Positions 25,942-34,962 of a DNA stretch of 64,000 bases are shown here, in pieces; the first letter of the stretch is position 1; each line of letters starts with the position of its first letter. Made by a program: the position numbers and the translations under genes. A model generated the notes under the pieces. The model did not search any database, was not told the origin of the DNA, and was given only the letters and a program-made list of their open reading frames with translations. Source of the stretch: Mesorhizobium sp. WSM3862 (lineage in GTDB: Bacteria > Pseudomonadota > Alphaproteobacteria > Rhizobiales > Rhizobiaceae); the NCBI RefSeq assembly GCF_002294985.1, contig NZ_NSGE01000002.1, positions 558,001 through 622,000 of the forward strand, written 5' to 3'.

Positions 25942-26889
25942 TCAGGCGAAAGGCACTGCCGCCGTGCCTTTCGGCAGCTTCGCCTCGTCGTCCGGCTCGA
26001 CATGGATGGTGACGCGCACCGATGGGATCTCGGCCTTCAGCGCGTCCTCGATGCGGTCGCAAATGACATGGCTGGCGCCGACCGTCATGTCGGCGTCGAC
26101 GACGAGGTGGAACTCGATGAAGGTCGCTCGCCCGGCGATGCGGGTTTTCAGGTCATGCACCTCCAGCGCACCCTTCGAATTGGCCGAGATGATATCGCGG
26201 ATCTGCATGTGCTCCTGGGTGTCGACGGCACGATCCATCAATCCGCTCAGCGACTCTCCGGTAAGCTTCCAGCCTTGATAGAGAATGTTCAGTGCAACAA
26301 GGAGCGCAAGCAGCGGGTCGAGGATATGCCATCCAGTCATCACCGCGGCGACAAGGCCCACGATGACGCCGACCGAGGTAAGCACGTCGGTCATGATGTG
26401 CTGGCCGTCGGCGACCAGGGCCGGCGATCGTTCGCTGCGGCCGTTGCGGATCAGCACGAATGCCCAGACGGCATTGACGAGCGCCGCGCCGGCATTGATC
26501 GCCAAGCCCTGCCAGGGCTGTTCGAGCGATGCGGGGCTCTGCAGCGATTGCCACACCTTGGCGATGATCAGCAGCGCCGCAACGACGATCAGAACACCCT
26601 CGAGCACCGCAGAAAAATACTCGGCCTTGTGATGGCCGAAGGGATGGTCGCTATCGGCCGGCTTATGGCTGATGCGGATCGCCCAGAGAGCGGCTGCCGC
26701 AGTGATGACGTTGACGATGGATTCCAAAGCATCGGAATAGAGGGCCACGGAGCCGGTCATCTGCCAGGCAACGAATTTCAGCCCCATCACCAGGAAGGCG
26801 ATGACGATCGACCAGAAAGCGAGGCTGGCGATCTTGCGCTTCGCGGCGGCTCTTGCGGCCGCCGTCGCCGTGTCTTCCACCGCGGCCAT
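25942..26889 (-). CDS. Cation diffusion facilitator (cation-efflux) transporter
   Basis: The 315-residue protein has six membrane helices. In helix 2 it shows SVALYSDALESIVNVI and later HPFGHHKAEYFSAVLEGVLI. In the second half it shows VADGQHIMTDVLTSVGVIVG, where the DALES and H/D residues form the metal site, and a cytoplasmic C-terminal domain with DLKTRIAGRATFIEFHLVVD. CDF proteins exchange Zn, Fe, Co, Mn or Ni for protons. The metal cannot be fixed; the second site HxxxD is normal. The ATG at 26889 is 5 bases after the trpE(G) stop, so it may be co-transcribed with it. Confidence 0.9.
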   Translation of the reverse strand: MAAVEDTATAAARAAAKRKIASLAFWSIVIAFLVMGLKFVAWQMTGSVALYSDALESIVNVITAAAALWAIRISHKPADSDHPFGHHKAEYFSAVLEGVLIVVAALLIIAKVWQSLQSPASLEQPWQGLAINAGAALVNAVWAFVLIRNGRSERSPALVADGQHIMTDVLTSVGVIVGLVAAVMTGWHILDPLLALLVALNILYQGWKLTGESLSGLMDRAVDTQEHMQIRDIISANSKGALEVHDLKTRIAGRATFIEFHLVVDADMTVGASHVICDRIEDALKAEIPSVRVTIHVEPDDEAKLPKGTAAVPFA

Positions 26890-26894
26890 CGTTG

Positions 26895-29084
26895 CTAGGC
26901 AGCCTTTTCCTTGGCCTTGCGCGGCAGATGCGCAACGATGTTCTCGATGATGCGCATGCCGGCATTGTGGCCGAGCGTCATGATCGATTCCGGGTGGAAC
27001 TGAACGGCGGCGATCGGCTCCTTGCGGTGCTCGAAGGCCATGATGACGCCGTCCTCGGTCTCGGCCGTCACCACGAAACCTTCGGGCAGGCGCACCGGAT
27101 CGGCGAAGATCGAATGATAGCGGCCGACGGTCACTTCCTTGGGCAGCCCCGAGAAGATGATGCCCGGATTCGAGACACGGATGCGCGAGGGCTTGCCGTG
27201 CATCGGAATGTGCAACTGCCGCAACTCGCCGCCATAGGCTTCGGCCAGCGCCTGCAGGCCGAGACAGACGCCGAAGACCGGCAGGTCGCGGGCGCGCGCT
27301 CGTCTGATGGTCGCGGCGCAATCGAAATCCTTCGGCGTACCCGGGCCGGGGGAGAGCACGACGAGATCGGGCTTCAACCGCTCGAACACCTCTTCCGGCA
27401 CCGGCGTGCGCACGGTGGAAACAGTGGCGCCGGTCTGGCGGAAGTAGTTGGCCAGCGTGTGGACGAACGAGTCCTCGTGGTCGACGAGCAGGATGTTGAC
27501 GCCGTCGCCGACGCGCGCGGTGGTGCGTTCGGTGCCTGCGGCGTTGCCGGTCTTGGCGTCGCGTATGGCGGAGAGCATGGCGGATGCCTTCAGTTCGGTT
27601 TCGGCTTCTTCTTCCTCAGGAACGCTGTCGAAAAGCAATGTGGCGCCGGCGCGCACTTCGGCGATACCGTCCTTGATGCGGATGGTGCGCAGCGTCAGCC
27701 CGGTGTTCATGTCGCCGTTGAAATTGACCATGCCGATCGCCCCGCCATACCAGGCGCGCGGGCTCTTTTCGTTCTGCTCGATGAAGCGCATGGCCCACAG
27801 CTTCGGCGCGCCGGTGACGGTGACCGCCCAGGCGTGCGACAGGAAGGCGTCGAAGGCGTCCATGCCTTCGCGCAGCCGTCCCTCGATGTGATCGACGGTG
27901 TGGATCAGGCGCGAATACATCTCGATCTGGCGGCGGCCGATGACGCGCACCGAGCCCGGCTCGCAGACGCGCGACTTGTCGTTGCGGTCGACGTCCGAGC
28001 ACATGGTGAGCTCGGACTCGTCCTTCTTGGAGTTGAGCAGCTTGAGGATCTGCTCGCTGTCGGAGATGGCGTCGTCGCCGCGCTTGATGGTGCCGGAGAT
28101 CGGGCAGGTCTCGACCCGACGGCCGTTGACGCGCACGAACATCTCCGGCGAGGCGCCGATCAGGTACTCGTTTTCGCCGAGATTGATGAAGAAGGAATAA
28201 GGTGAGGGGTTGATCGACTTCAGCTTGCGGGAAATCTCCGAGGGCTGGGTCTCGCAGCGCTCGTAGAACATCTGTCCAGGCACAACCTCGAACAGGTCGC
28301 CGCGCTTGAAGCTCTCCATCGCCCGGCGCACCAAATTGGCATATTCGCCGGGTTCGTGATCGCCGCGCGGCGGGATACGGTCGGCGGTCCTGAACGGCTC
28401 GACATGAGCATCGCGCACCAAGCCTTCCGTGGAAAACCCTTCGCCGGAATAGTCGTAGCGGTCGGTCCAGGCCTTGGTCGAATAGTGGTCGACGACGAGG
28501 ATCTCGTCAGGCAGGAACAGCACCAGGTCGCGCTGGCTCTGCTTACGCTCGAGCTTGTAGTCGACCGGGTCGAACTGGAAGGCGAGATCGTAGCCGAAGG
28601 CGCCGTAAAGGCCGAGATTGGCGTCCTCGGCAGTCTTGAACAAAGCCGTGATGGCGCGCAGCACCGTGAAGACGGACGGCACGCGGCTGCGCTCTTCCTC
28701 GGTGAAGACGCGGCCGGGCTTGGCGACATCGAGGCGGATCAGCTTTTTCGAGCTCTCGGCAATCGCCACCTCGCTCAGCTCGGCAAGCGCCTTGCCGATC
28801 ACCGGCAGCAGCACTTCGCCGCGCTGGTTCAGCGCCTCGATGCGCATGGCGCGGCCGCGCGCCGAGATCACCAGCGGCGGATCGATGATGGCCGTGTCCC
28901 AGCGCGTGTAACGGCCTGGATATTCATAGTTCGAGGAGAACACCGCGCCGCGGCGCGAATTCAGGCCGTCGACATAGGCGTCGATCGCGCCTTCATAAGG
29001 CTGGTCATGGCGTTCTCGGGTGATCGTCACCCCGCCCGCGGTGACGAAGCGCTCCGCCCCGTTGTCCAGAACTGTAGTCGTCAT
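26895..29084 (-). CDS. trpE(G): Fused anthranilate synthase (aminase + glutamine amidotransferase)
   Basis: The 729-residue enzyme makes anthranilate from chorismate and glutamine. The N-terminal TrpE part ends near residue 500 and shows the chorismate-binding [20 protein letters not shown] and [12 protein letters not shown]. The C-terminal TrpG part has [12 protein letters not shown], the nucleophile cysteine in [17 protein letters not shown] and the triad HPES in [10 protein letters not shown]. The fused form of this size is standard in Rhizobiales. The ATG at 29084 gives the usual length; an in-frame ATG at 29111 adds nine residues. A WWW leader peptide and terminator upstream attenuate it in response to tryptophan, as described in Sinorhizobium meliloti. 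Confidence 0.96.
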   Translation of the reverse strand: MTTTVLDNGAERFVTAGGVTITRERHDQPYEGAIDAYVDGLNSRRGAVFSSNYEYPGRYTRWDTAIIDPPLVISARGRAMRIEALNQRGEVLLPVIGKALAELSEVAIAESSKKLIRLDVAKPGRVFTEEERSRVPSVFTVLRAITALFKTAEDANLGLYGAFGYDLAFQFDPVDYKLERKQSQRDLVLFLPDEILVVDHYSTKAWTDRYDYSGEGFSTEGLVRDAHVEPFRTADRIPPRGDHEPGEYANLVRRAMESFKRGDLFEVVPGQMFYERCETQPSEISRKLKSINPSPYSFFINLGENEYLIGASPEMFVRVNGRRVETCPISGTIKRGDDAISDSEQILKLLNSKKDESELTMCSDVDRNDKSRVCEPGSVRVIGRRQIEMYSRLIHTVDHIEGRLREGMDAFDAFLSHAWAVTVTGAPKLWAMRFIEQNEKSPRAWYGGAIGMVNFNGDMNTGLTLRTIRIKDGIAEVRAGATLLFDSVPEEEEAETELKASAMLSAIRDAKTGNAAGTERTTARVGDGVNILLVDHEDSFVHTLANYFRQTGATVSTVRTPVPEEVFERLKPDLVVLSPGPGTPKDFDCAATIRRARARDLPVFGVCLGLQALAEAYGGELRQLHIPMHGKPSRIRVSNPGIIFSGLPKEVTVGRYHSIFADPVRLPEGFVVTAETEDGVIMAFEHRKEPIAAVQFHPESIMTLGHNAGMRIIENIVAHLPRKAKEKAA

Positions 29085-29131
29085 TGCCGTCTCCACCAGC
29101 GTTTTGGGCAACGGACCCGGGAATGGCTTGG

Positions 29132-29168
29132 AAAAACAAATGGCCGCCCGGACATTCCGCTGCGGCCA
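29132..29168 (-). terminator. trp attenuator terminator
   Basis: On the minus strand TGGCCGC (29168-29162) pairs with GCGGCCA (29147-29141) around a 14-base loop and runs into TTTGTTTTT. The stem lies between the trpL stop and trpE(G). Upstream, GCGTTCGAAC inside trpL can pair with CGGTTCGAACGCG after it, giving the alternative folds expected of an attenuator. Confidence 0.9.
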
Positions 29169-29206
29169 CCCTCATTTTCACGCATGCGCGTTCGAACCGG
29201 CCGCTG

Positions 29207-29251
29207 TCAGCGAGCCCACCACCAAACGGTCTTGTTCGAACGCATGTTCAT
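29207..29251 (-). CDS. trpL: trp leader peptide (WWW)
   Basis: ATG at 29251 opens 14 codons reading MNMRSNKTVWWWAR followed by TGA. Three consecutive Trp codons near the end are the hallmark of trp attenuation, and GGGAG precedes the start. In Sinorhizobium the analogous leader (peTrpL) also acts in trans. The stop is about 40 bases before the terminator stem. It is too short to be called as a gene by most software. Confidence 0.92.
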   Translation of the reverse strand: MNMRSNKTVWWWAR

Positions 29252-29319
29252 GGCGACTCCCATAGCGGCGAATGACGGCCCGCGCAACTGGATTTCACGC
29301 GAACGGTAAAGCCGGCCCG

Positions 29320-30375
29320 TCAGTCCTCCAGCGTGCCGGAGCGCGCGTCGGCGCTCCTCTTGTCGCCGGCAAGCTTCAAAAGATCCTCGCCGGCCCGGAT
29401 GATGCGGCGCGAACGACGGGTCAGGATGAAGCCCGACTGGGGCGCGAACACCTCGGTGCGGCCGCCGGCTTCGCCGGGCGCATGGACGATCGTCGCCAGC
29501 CGGTCGCCCTTGTTGACGCGGTCGCCGGGCTTGACGTCGTAAAGGATGGCGCCGGCCTTGGGCGAAGGCATCATTTCGATGTTTTCCAGCGGTACGACGG
29601 CGCCGGAGAAGCTGCTCGCCTTCGGGACGGAAGGGTCCCGGATGACGCCGCGCGTCACCAGCAAGCGGTAGAGGCCGGCGGCATCGGAGGCGGCCAAGCT
29701 GCTGTCGACATCCAGCATGCCGCGATATTCGACCGTGGTGACGACGCGCCGGTCGAAGCGCGCGACGCTCGCAGGCACGTTTTGATAGGGCATAATCGAG
29801 GCGCCCTCGAAGGTGCCGCTACTGTCCTCGCTCCACAGCAAGACGGCATCGATGCCCATCGCAGCCGCGCAGTCGGCCATATGCGGCCACAGGCTGGTGT
29901 GAATGTAGAGATAGGCAAGGCCTTCATCGTCGCAGTGGAGATCGAGCACGATGTCGTTGCCGAGCGAGAGTTCGACGAGCCGCTTCTTCAGCCGGCGGTC
30001 GGCGCCGCCGAGGTTGACATCCGCTAAAAGCCTGGCGTCCGGCGCGGCAAGCAGCGGGAAGGCACGGTTGAAGTTGGTGCGGGTGCCGAGATTGAAGCGG
30101 CCCTGGTGCTCGCCGAAATGGTATTGCGCCCGACCGATTGGATTGGCCCAGGGCACCAACGTGATGGCGCCTCTAATGCGGCCTTCCGCTTCCGCCTTGG
30201 CAAGCATCGGCATCAGCGCGTCGATGGCGACGACACCCGGCAATTCTCCGGCATGAAGCGCCGCCTGCAGATAGACCGAGGGCGCCGACTTGTCCGTGCC
30301 CTCGAAGCGGAAAACTGGGAACTCATAAGCAACGCCTTCGCTGTCGCCTGCGATGCGCTCGATGGTCTTTTGCAT
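29320..30375 (-). CDS. Succinylglutamate desuccinylase/aspartoacylase-family zinc hydrolase
   Basis: The 351-residue protein has the zinc-binding pattern of the AstE/AspA (M14-like) family: HAGELPG (H-x-x-E) near residue 41, then LDLHCDDEGLAYLYIH with the third ligand. The C-terminal part, from about residue 255, has a lipoyl-like fold (VKPGDRVNKGDRLATIVHAPGE). Enzymes of this type remove acyl groups from amino acids or related molecules such as ectoine precursors. No partner pathway genes lie nearby, so the substrate is not known. It is transcribed towards the trp leader. Confidence 0.85.
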   Translation of the reverse strand: MQKTIERIAGDSEGVAYEFPVFRFEGTDKSAPSVYLQAALHAGELPGVVAIDALMPMLAKAEAEGRIRGAITLVPWANPIGRAQYHFGEHQGRFNLGTRTNFNRAFPLLAAPDARLLADVNLGGADRRLKKRLVELSLGNDIVLDLHCDDEGLAYLYIHTSLWPHMADCAAAMGIDAVLLWSEDSSGTFEGASIMPYQNVPASVARFDRRVVTTVEYRGMLDVDSSLAASDAAGLYRLLVTRGVIRDPSVPKASSFSGAVVPLENIEMMPSPKAGAILYDVKPGDRVNKGDRLATIVHAPGEAGGRTEVFAPQSGFILTRRSRRIIRAGEDLLKLAGDKRSADARSGTLED

Positions 30376-30528
30376 GGGGTTCCTCCGTTGGGTGGCCAGA
30401 CATGCATGGTTACGGCCAGGGTGTCAGTGGTCCAGTCCGCCCGCGCGATAGGCGCAAGCCGACCGTCGGACGCCTTGAGCACTGTTTGCCAAGATCGAGA
30501 AGCCCCGACGTGGAGCGGCGATCTGCCG

Positions 30529-31905
30529 TTACGCCAGCGGCTTCAAGTCCTGGGCGATGGTCGGCAGAAGCTCCGAGACGTTGGGGTGGATGTGCATGGC
30601 GCGCGCCAGCGTCGAGATCGGCGCCTTGGCATACATCAGGTCGAGCACAGAGTGGATCGCCTCGTCGCCGCCCGGTCCGAGCACCGAACAGCCGAGGATC
30701 TCGCCGGTGTCGGCGTCGGCCAGGATCTTCATGAAGCCTTGCGTCTCGCCCTTTTCGACGGCGCGGCCGACACGGGTCATCGGCCGCTGGCCGACAAGCG
30801 CGCGGCGGCCGGATTTCTTGACAGCGGTCTCGGTCATGCCGCAGCGGCCGAGCGGCGGATCGATGTAGAGCGCATAGGCCTCGATGCGGTCGCTGACCTT
30901 GCGCGGATCGTTGTCGAGCAGATTGGCGGCGACGATCTCGTAGTCGTTGTAGGAGGTGTGGGTGAAGGCGCCCTTGCCGTTGCAGTCGCCCATAGCCCAG
31001 ATGCCGGGCACATTGGTGCGCAACTGGTCGTCGACGACGATGTAGCCGCGCTTGTCGACCTCGACGCCGGCCTTGTCGAGGCCGAGGTCGTCGGTGTTGG
31101 GGACACGGCCGAGTGCCAGCAGCACATGCGAGCCGACCGCCGGCGGCTTGCCGGCAGAGAAGGTCACGGCGATACCGTTGCCCTGCCTGGCAAAGCCGAT
31201 GTCCTCGGCGCCGACATGGACGGTGACGCCTTCGTTTTCGAGGATGGACTGGATCGCGGCCGAGACCTCTTCGTCCTCACGGCCCGTCAGCCGCGGCGCT
31301 TTCTCGATCACCGTGACCTCGGAGCCGAAACGGCGGAACATCTGGGCGAATTCGAGCGAGATGTAGCTGCCGCCGACGACGACCAGATGGCTGGGCAGCA
31401 CATCGAGATCCATCATCGAGGAGTTGGTGAGATAGGGGACGTCGTTGACGCCGGGCAGGTCCGGCACGGAGGCGCGGCCGCCGGTGTTGAGGAAGATTTT
31501 TGGCGCGGTCAGCAGGTCGTCGCCGACGCGCACTGTATTAGCGGATTCGAATCTGGCATGGCCGCGATAAAGCGTGCAGCCCTTCATCCCCGCGATCCAG
31601 CTTTCGAGATTGCCGCGGGCGTCGTTGGTCACCTTGTCCTTGCGTGCCTTGATTCTTTGATAGTCGACCCCGACCGGACCGGAGAGCGCGACGCCATAGT
31701 CGGCGGCGCGGCGGGCAAGATGCGCGGCGTAGGCGCTCGCCACCATCGCCTTGGTCGGCATGCAGCCGGTGTTGACACAGGTTCCGCCAATAAGCTTGCG
31801 CTCGATCAGGGCAACGCTCATGCCGGCGGCGTCGAGCCGGCCGGCGAGCGAAGGGCCGGCCTGGCCGGCGCCGATGACGATGGCGTCGAAGTTCTTCGCG
31901 CTCAT
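30529..31905 (-). CDS. FAD-dependent disulphide oxidoreductase (mercuric-reductase-like)
   Basis: The 458-residue flavoprotein has an N-terminal FAD motif (IVIGAGQAGPSLAGRLDAAG), the redox pair in GGTCVNTGCMPTKA, a second dinucleotide motif (VVVGGSYISLEFAQMF), a second FAD segment (GIWAMGDCNGKGAFTHTSYN) and the dimerisation domain ending HPNVSELLPTIAQ. This is the class I pyridine nucleotide-disulphide oxidoreductase layout. It lacks the N-terminal HMA and C-terminal cysteine pair of MerA, so mercury reduction is not indicated. The substrate is unknown. Its start overlaps the stop of the small membrane protein gene by 4 bases. Confidence 0.88.
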   Translation of the reverse strand: MSAKNFDAIVIGAGQAGPSLAGRLDAAGMSVALIERKLIGGTCVNTGCMPTKAMVASAYAAHLARRAADYGVALSGPVGVDYQRIKARKDKVTNDARGNLESWIAGMKGCTLYRGHARFESANTVRVGDDLLTAPKIFLNTGGRASVPDLPGVNDVPYLTNSSMMDLDVLPSHLVVVGGSYISLEFAQMFRRFGSEVTVIEKAPRLTGREDEEVSAAIQSILENEGVTVHVGAEDIGFARQGNGIAVTFSAGKPPAVGSHVLLALGRVPNTDDLGLDKAGVEVDKRGYIVVDDQLRTNVPGIWAMGDCNGKGAFTHTSYNDYEIVAANLLDNDPRKVSDRIEAYALYIDPPLGRCGMTETAVKKSGRRALVGQRPMTRVGRAVEKGETQGFMKILADADTGEILGCSVLGPGGDEAIHSVLDLMYAKAPISTLARAMHIHPNVSELLPTIAQDLKPLA

Positions 31906-32363
31906 GCGACCGCCGCCACGATCAGCAGGCCGCCGAAGATCGCCACCGCGTCCTCGATGAAGGCGGCGGGCGGATCCTTGCCGAAGGCGGCAGCCATCCT
32001 TGCGCGTGCTTCGGCGCCGCCCAGCGTGCCCATCACCGCGCCGATCGCGCCGGCGATGAGGCCGCCGATGGTGGCGCCGGCCGTGGCGCCGATCACTGCG
32101 CCGCAGAAGGCGCCCGTGACGATGCGCGCGCCAAACTGCTGCGGCACCTTGCGGCTCGGCGTCGCCGGCAACTGGTCGGTGACGAGCTCGACGATCGCCA
32201 GGACGGTGAAGATGCCGACCGCGATCCAGTGGCCCATGAAGCTTGCCCAGGTGCCGGCGACCGGGATCCAGCCGAGATACGAACCCCAGGCGACGGCGGC
32301 CGGCGCGGTCATGGCGCGAAGGCCGGCGACGACGCCAATCAGCAATGCCAGAATGTAGAGCAT
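31902..32363 (-). CDS. Small membrane protein, DUF4126-like
   Basis: The product of 153 residues has several hydrophobic helices rich in Gly and Ala (LYILALLIGVVAGLRAMTAPAA, FCGAVIGATAGATIGGLIAG and a C-terminal GGLLIVAAVA), as in DUF4126 proteins. The ATG at 32363 follows GAGGGGG by five bases; an ATG directly before it is too close to that site. The gene overlaps the start of the flavoprotein gene by 4 bases, so the two form an operon. Function is unknown. Confidence 0.75.
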   Translation of the reverse strand: MLYILALLIGVVAGLRAMTAPAAVAWGSYLGWIPVAGTWASFMGHWIAVGIFTVLAIVELVTDQLPATPSRKVPQQFGARIVTGAFCGAVIGATAGATIGGLIAGAIGAVMGTLGGAEARARMAAAFGKDPPAAFIEDAVAIFGGLLIVAAVA

Positions 32364-32496
32364 CATCACCCCCTCAAATTCGGAGCCCCGCACGGTTCCG
32401 CGGATGGCAAGCTAGCATAGGCCTGGCGTTTGGCCATGGGCTTTTCCGGTCGGGCGGATTGTGCTTTGGCAGCGGGACGGGAATGGAGGAGCAGCC

Positions 32497-33054
32497 ATGA
32501 CGACAAGCGAGCGCATGAAGATGGCGGCGGGTGAATGGTACAGCTGCATCGATCCGGAGCTGGAAGCGCTGCGGGTGGCCGCCGGCGATGCGGTGTTCGA
32601 GCACAACAGCATGCCGCCCCGACAGCGCGGCGACATCGGCGCGGCCCTGCAAGCGCTGCTCGGCGGCCTAGGCGAGGGCGCGCGCATCGAGGCGCCGTTC
32701 CACTGCGCTTACGGCTTCAACCTGTTCCTCGGCGAGGGCGCCTTCCTGAACGCCGGTTGCACCATTCTCGATACCGCTCCGGTGAAGATCGGCAGGAGGA
32801 CGCTGCTTGGTCCCAATGTGCAGATCTATTGCGCCGAGCATCACCGCGAGGCCGCCGGGCGGCTGGCCGGATTGGAGATCGCCAAACCGGTGACGATCGG
32901 CGATAACGCGTGGATCGGCGGCAGCGCGGTGATCCTCGCCGGCGTCAGCATCGGCGAAGGCGCCATCGTCGGCGCCGGCGCGGTGGTGACGCGCGACGTT
33001 CCGGCCGATGCGACCGTGGTCGGCAACCCGGCGCGGGTGGTTACACGCCGCTGA
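32497..33054 (+). CDS. Maltose/nodulation-type O-acetyltransferase (hexapeptide repeat)
   Basis: The protein has 185 residues. A short N-terminal helical part (MKMAAGEWYSCIDPELEALR) is followed by a left-handed beta helix with the classic repeats (FLGEGAFLNAGCTILD, KIGRRTLLGPNVQIYC, IGDNAWIGGSAVILAGVSIG, IVGAGAVVTRDV) and the catalytic histidine in AEHHREAAGR. This is the maltose acetyltransferase (Maa/NodL) type, which acetylates sugars with acetyl-CoA. GGAGGAG lies six bases before the ATG at 32497. The gene ends 14 bases inside the convergent GlxA-type gene. Confidence 0.9.
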   Translation: MTTSERMKMAAGEWYSCIDPELEALRVAAGDAVFEHNSMPPRQRGDIGAALQALLGGLGEGARIEAPFHCAYGFNLFLGEGAFLNAGCTILDTAPVKIGRRTLLGPNVQIYCAEHHREAAGRLAGLEIAKPVTIGDNAWIGGSAVILAGVSIGEGAIVGAGAVVTRDVPADATVVGNPARVVTRR

Positions 33055-34033
33055 GGGCGACCTGCGCGCTGCCCTTCGAGAATTCGCGCCGGTACTGCAT
33101 CGGCGAGGTTCTGAGCCGCGCCGCGAAATGCTGGCGCAGCGACGTGGCGCTGCCGAAGCCGGCCTCGAAGGCCACCATGTCCATCGACTTGTCGGTCTGT
33201 TCCAGCAGCCTCTGCGCCAGCGCCACGCGCTGTTCGGCCAGCCAGTTGCCAAAGCTGGTGCCGGTCGTCTTCTGGAAGCGACGCGTGAAGGTGCGGCGGG
33301 TGAGGCCAGCTGCTTCGGCGACGCTGTCCAGAGTGTGAGCTTCGCCAAGCGTTGCCCGCACCCCGTCAAGGGCTTTTGTGAACCGGTCGGCGTTTGGCGT
33401 CGGCGCGAGCGGGCGCTCGATGAACTGAGCCTGTCCGCCCTGCCGGTGCGGCGACAGCACGACGTGGCGGGCGAGCCGAAGCGCTGCCTCGGCGCCGTAG
33501 CGGGCGCGCACAATGTGCAGGCAGCAGTCCAGCCCGGCGGCGACGCCGGCCGAGGTGACGATGTCGCCTTCATCGACATAGAGCACATCGGCGTCGACGG
33601 CGATGTCGGGGTGCAGCGTCCGCAACTGGTCGGTATAGGCCCAATGCGTGGTCGCCTTGCGTCCCGCCAGCAGTCCGGCGGCGGCGATGGCGAAGGTGCC
33701 GAGGCAGAGGCCGACGATCAGCGCGCCGCGCTTATGTGCCCGTTCGAGCGCATGCTTGAGCGGCGCGGCCAGAGGAGCATCGAGATCCTTCCAGCTTGGG
33801 ATGATGACGATGTCGGCCTCGTCGAGCGCCGAAAGATCGTGCGGGACCGAAATGCTCAAACCGGCATCGGTATGGATAAGTCCTTGCTCCGCCGCGCAGA
33901 CGCTGAAGTCGAAGCGCGGCAGACCGAGCTTGGTGCGGTCCGCGCCGAAGACCAGGCAAGGCACGGAAAGGTGGAACGGGCTGATGCCGTCGAAGGCGAC
34001 GACGGCGACGATCGGATTGCGCATGGCAGACAT
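33041..34033 (-). CDS. GlxA-type AraC-family transcriptional regulator
   Basis: The 330-residue protein joins an N-terminal DJ-1/PfpI-like domain (GLCLGTFAIAAAGLLAGR around the class I amidotransferase cysteine) to a C-terminal AraC double helix-turn-helix (LDSVAEAAGLTRRTFTRRFQ and AFEAGFGSATSLRQHFAARL). Regulators of this kind sense small metabolites and activate neighbouring catabolic genes. It is divergent from the isochorismatase-fold hydrolase 120 bases away, which is the likely target. Confidence 0.9.
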   Translation of the reverse strand: MSAMRNPIVAVVAFDGISPFHLSVPCLVFGADRTKLGLPRFDFSVCAAEQGLIHTDAGLSISVPHDLSALDEADIVIIPSWKDLDAPLAAPLKHALERAHKRGALIVGLCLGTFAIAAAGLLAGRKATTHWAYTDQLRTLHPDIAVDADVLYVDEGDIVTSAGVAAGLDCCLHIVRARYGAEAALRLARHVVLSPHRQGGQAQFIERPLAPTPNADRFTKALDGVRATLGEAHTLDSVAEAAGLTRRTFTRRFQKTTGTSFGNWLAEQRVALAQRLLEQTDKSMDMVAFEAGFGSATSLRQHFAARLRTSPMQYRREFSKGSAQVALSGV

Positions 34034-34152
34034 TCACCGGGTTACGGCAAAGAGTGTCCCAATTCTTTCGAATAATGTCAATTGGGCCGCTTTCTGGGAA
34101 TAGATGTTCGGCCTAGCTTCGCCACCTATCAACCCGCTCGAAAGGAACCGCC

Positions 34153-34788
34153 ATGTCAGCCACCCAGCCACGCCGCGCACTCGTCGTCGTCGATGTCCAG
34201 AACGACTACAATGGCGGCAATCTCGCCATCCAGCATCCGCCCTTCGCCGACAGCGTCGCCAACGTGGCGCGCGCCATGGACGCCGCCACTGCTGCCGGCA
34301 TCAAGGTCGTTGTCGTGAAGCAGATGGCGCCGGAGACTTCGCCGATCTTCGCCAAGGGCAGCCATGGCGGCGAACTGCATCCCGAGATCGCCGGGCGCGC
34401 CCGCGACCACTATGTCGAGAAGACGCTGCCCTCCGCCTTCACAGGCACCGACCTCGAGAACTGGCTGCGCGCCAACCACATCGATACGATCGCGGTCGTC
34501 GGCTACATGACGCATAATTGCGACCTGTCGACCATCATCCATGCGGTGCATATGGGCTTTGCCGTCGAGTTCCTCTCGGATGCCAGCGGCTCGGTTCCCT
34601 ACGCCAACAGCGCCGGCTACGCGTCTGCCGAAGACATCCATCGCGTGGTGAGCGTGGTGCTGCAGTCGCGCTTCGCCGCGGTGCTCAAGACCGCCGAATG
34701 GATCGATTGCCTGAAGACCGGCGCCCTGCCGGAGCGCGACACGATCTATGCGTCGAACCAGCGGGCGCTGAAGCGGAACGCTGCCTAA
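34153..34788 (+). CDS. Isochorismatase-fold cysteine hydrolase
   Basis: The 211-residue protein has the triad of the family: D14 in VVDVQNDY, K90 in VEKTLPSAF and C123 in VGYMTHNCDLST. Such hydrolases cleave isochorismate, amides of nicotinamide type, or N-carbamoyl compounds; the substrate here is not resolved. It is divergent from a GlxA-type regulator, which is the common arrangement for a substrate-induced hydrolase. AAAGGAAC lies upstream of the ATG. Confidence 0.9.
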   Translation: MSATQPRRALVVVDVQNDYNGGNLAIQHPPFADSVANVARAMDAATAAGIKVVVVKQMAPETSPIFAKGSHGGELHPEIAGRARDHYVEKTLPSAFTGTDLENWLRANHIDTIAVVGYMTHNCDLSTIIHAVHMGFAVEFLSDASGSVPYANSAGYASAEDIHRVVSVVLQSRFAAVLKTAEWIDCLKTGALPERDTIYASNQRALKRNAA

Positions 34789-34799
34789 AGCATTCACCG

Positions 34800-34890
34800 T
34801 TTCACGGAAAAGGCGAAATGCTCTGGCTTTTTGTTTTTGACGCAATTCCGGACGGAAAACCGCTCACACTTTTCCTGGAACTGCTCTAGC
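34800..34890 (-). repeat. Small rhizobial palindromic repeat, copy 1
   Basis: The stretch GCAATTCCGGACGGAAAACC ... TTTTCCTGGAACTG is the inverted counterpart of the copy at 36692-36745. The element itself is nearly palindromic (GCAATTCC and GGAATTGC ends, GGAAAA and TTTTCC inside). This copy lies 70 bases after the isochorismatase stop, beside the fhs terminator. Confidence 0.75.
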
Positions 34891-34903
34891 CGCACCAACT
34901 CCG

Positions 34904-34938
34904 AAAGAAAAAGGGCGCCGCAGCAGTGCGGCGCCCTT
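34904..34938 (-). terminator. Terminator of the fhs gene
   Basis: On the minus strand a 10-bp GC stem (GGGCGCCGCA / TGCGGCGCCC, plus-strand positions 34913-34922 and 34927-34936) is followed by TTTTTCTTTC. It lies 25 bases after the fhs stop. Confidence 0.9.
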
Positions 34939-34962
34939 GGTCGTTTCAGCTCCCAACGCTGC

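Noticed and set aside
30529..31905. Mercuric reductase (merA)
   Set aside because: The CVNTGC centre is common to the whole oxidoreductase class. The HMA domain, the C-terminal vicinal cysteines and mer neighbours are all missing.
30106..32358. Open frame of about 750 codons antisense to the AstE-like and flavoprotein genes
   Set aside because: It spans three well-supported minus-strand genes and has no signal, domain or ribosome site of its own.
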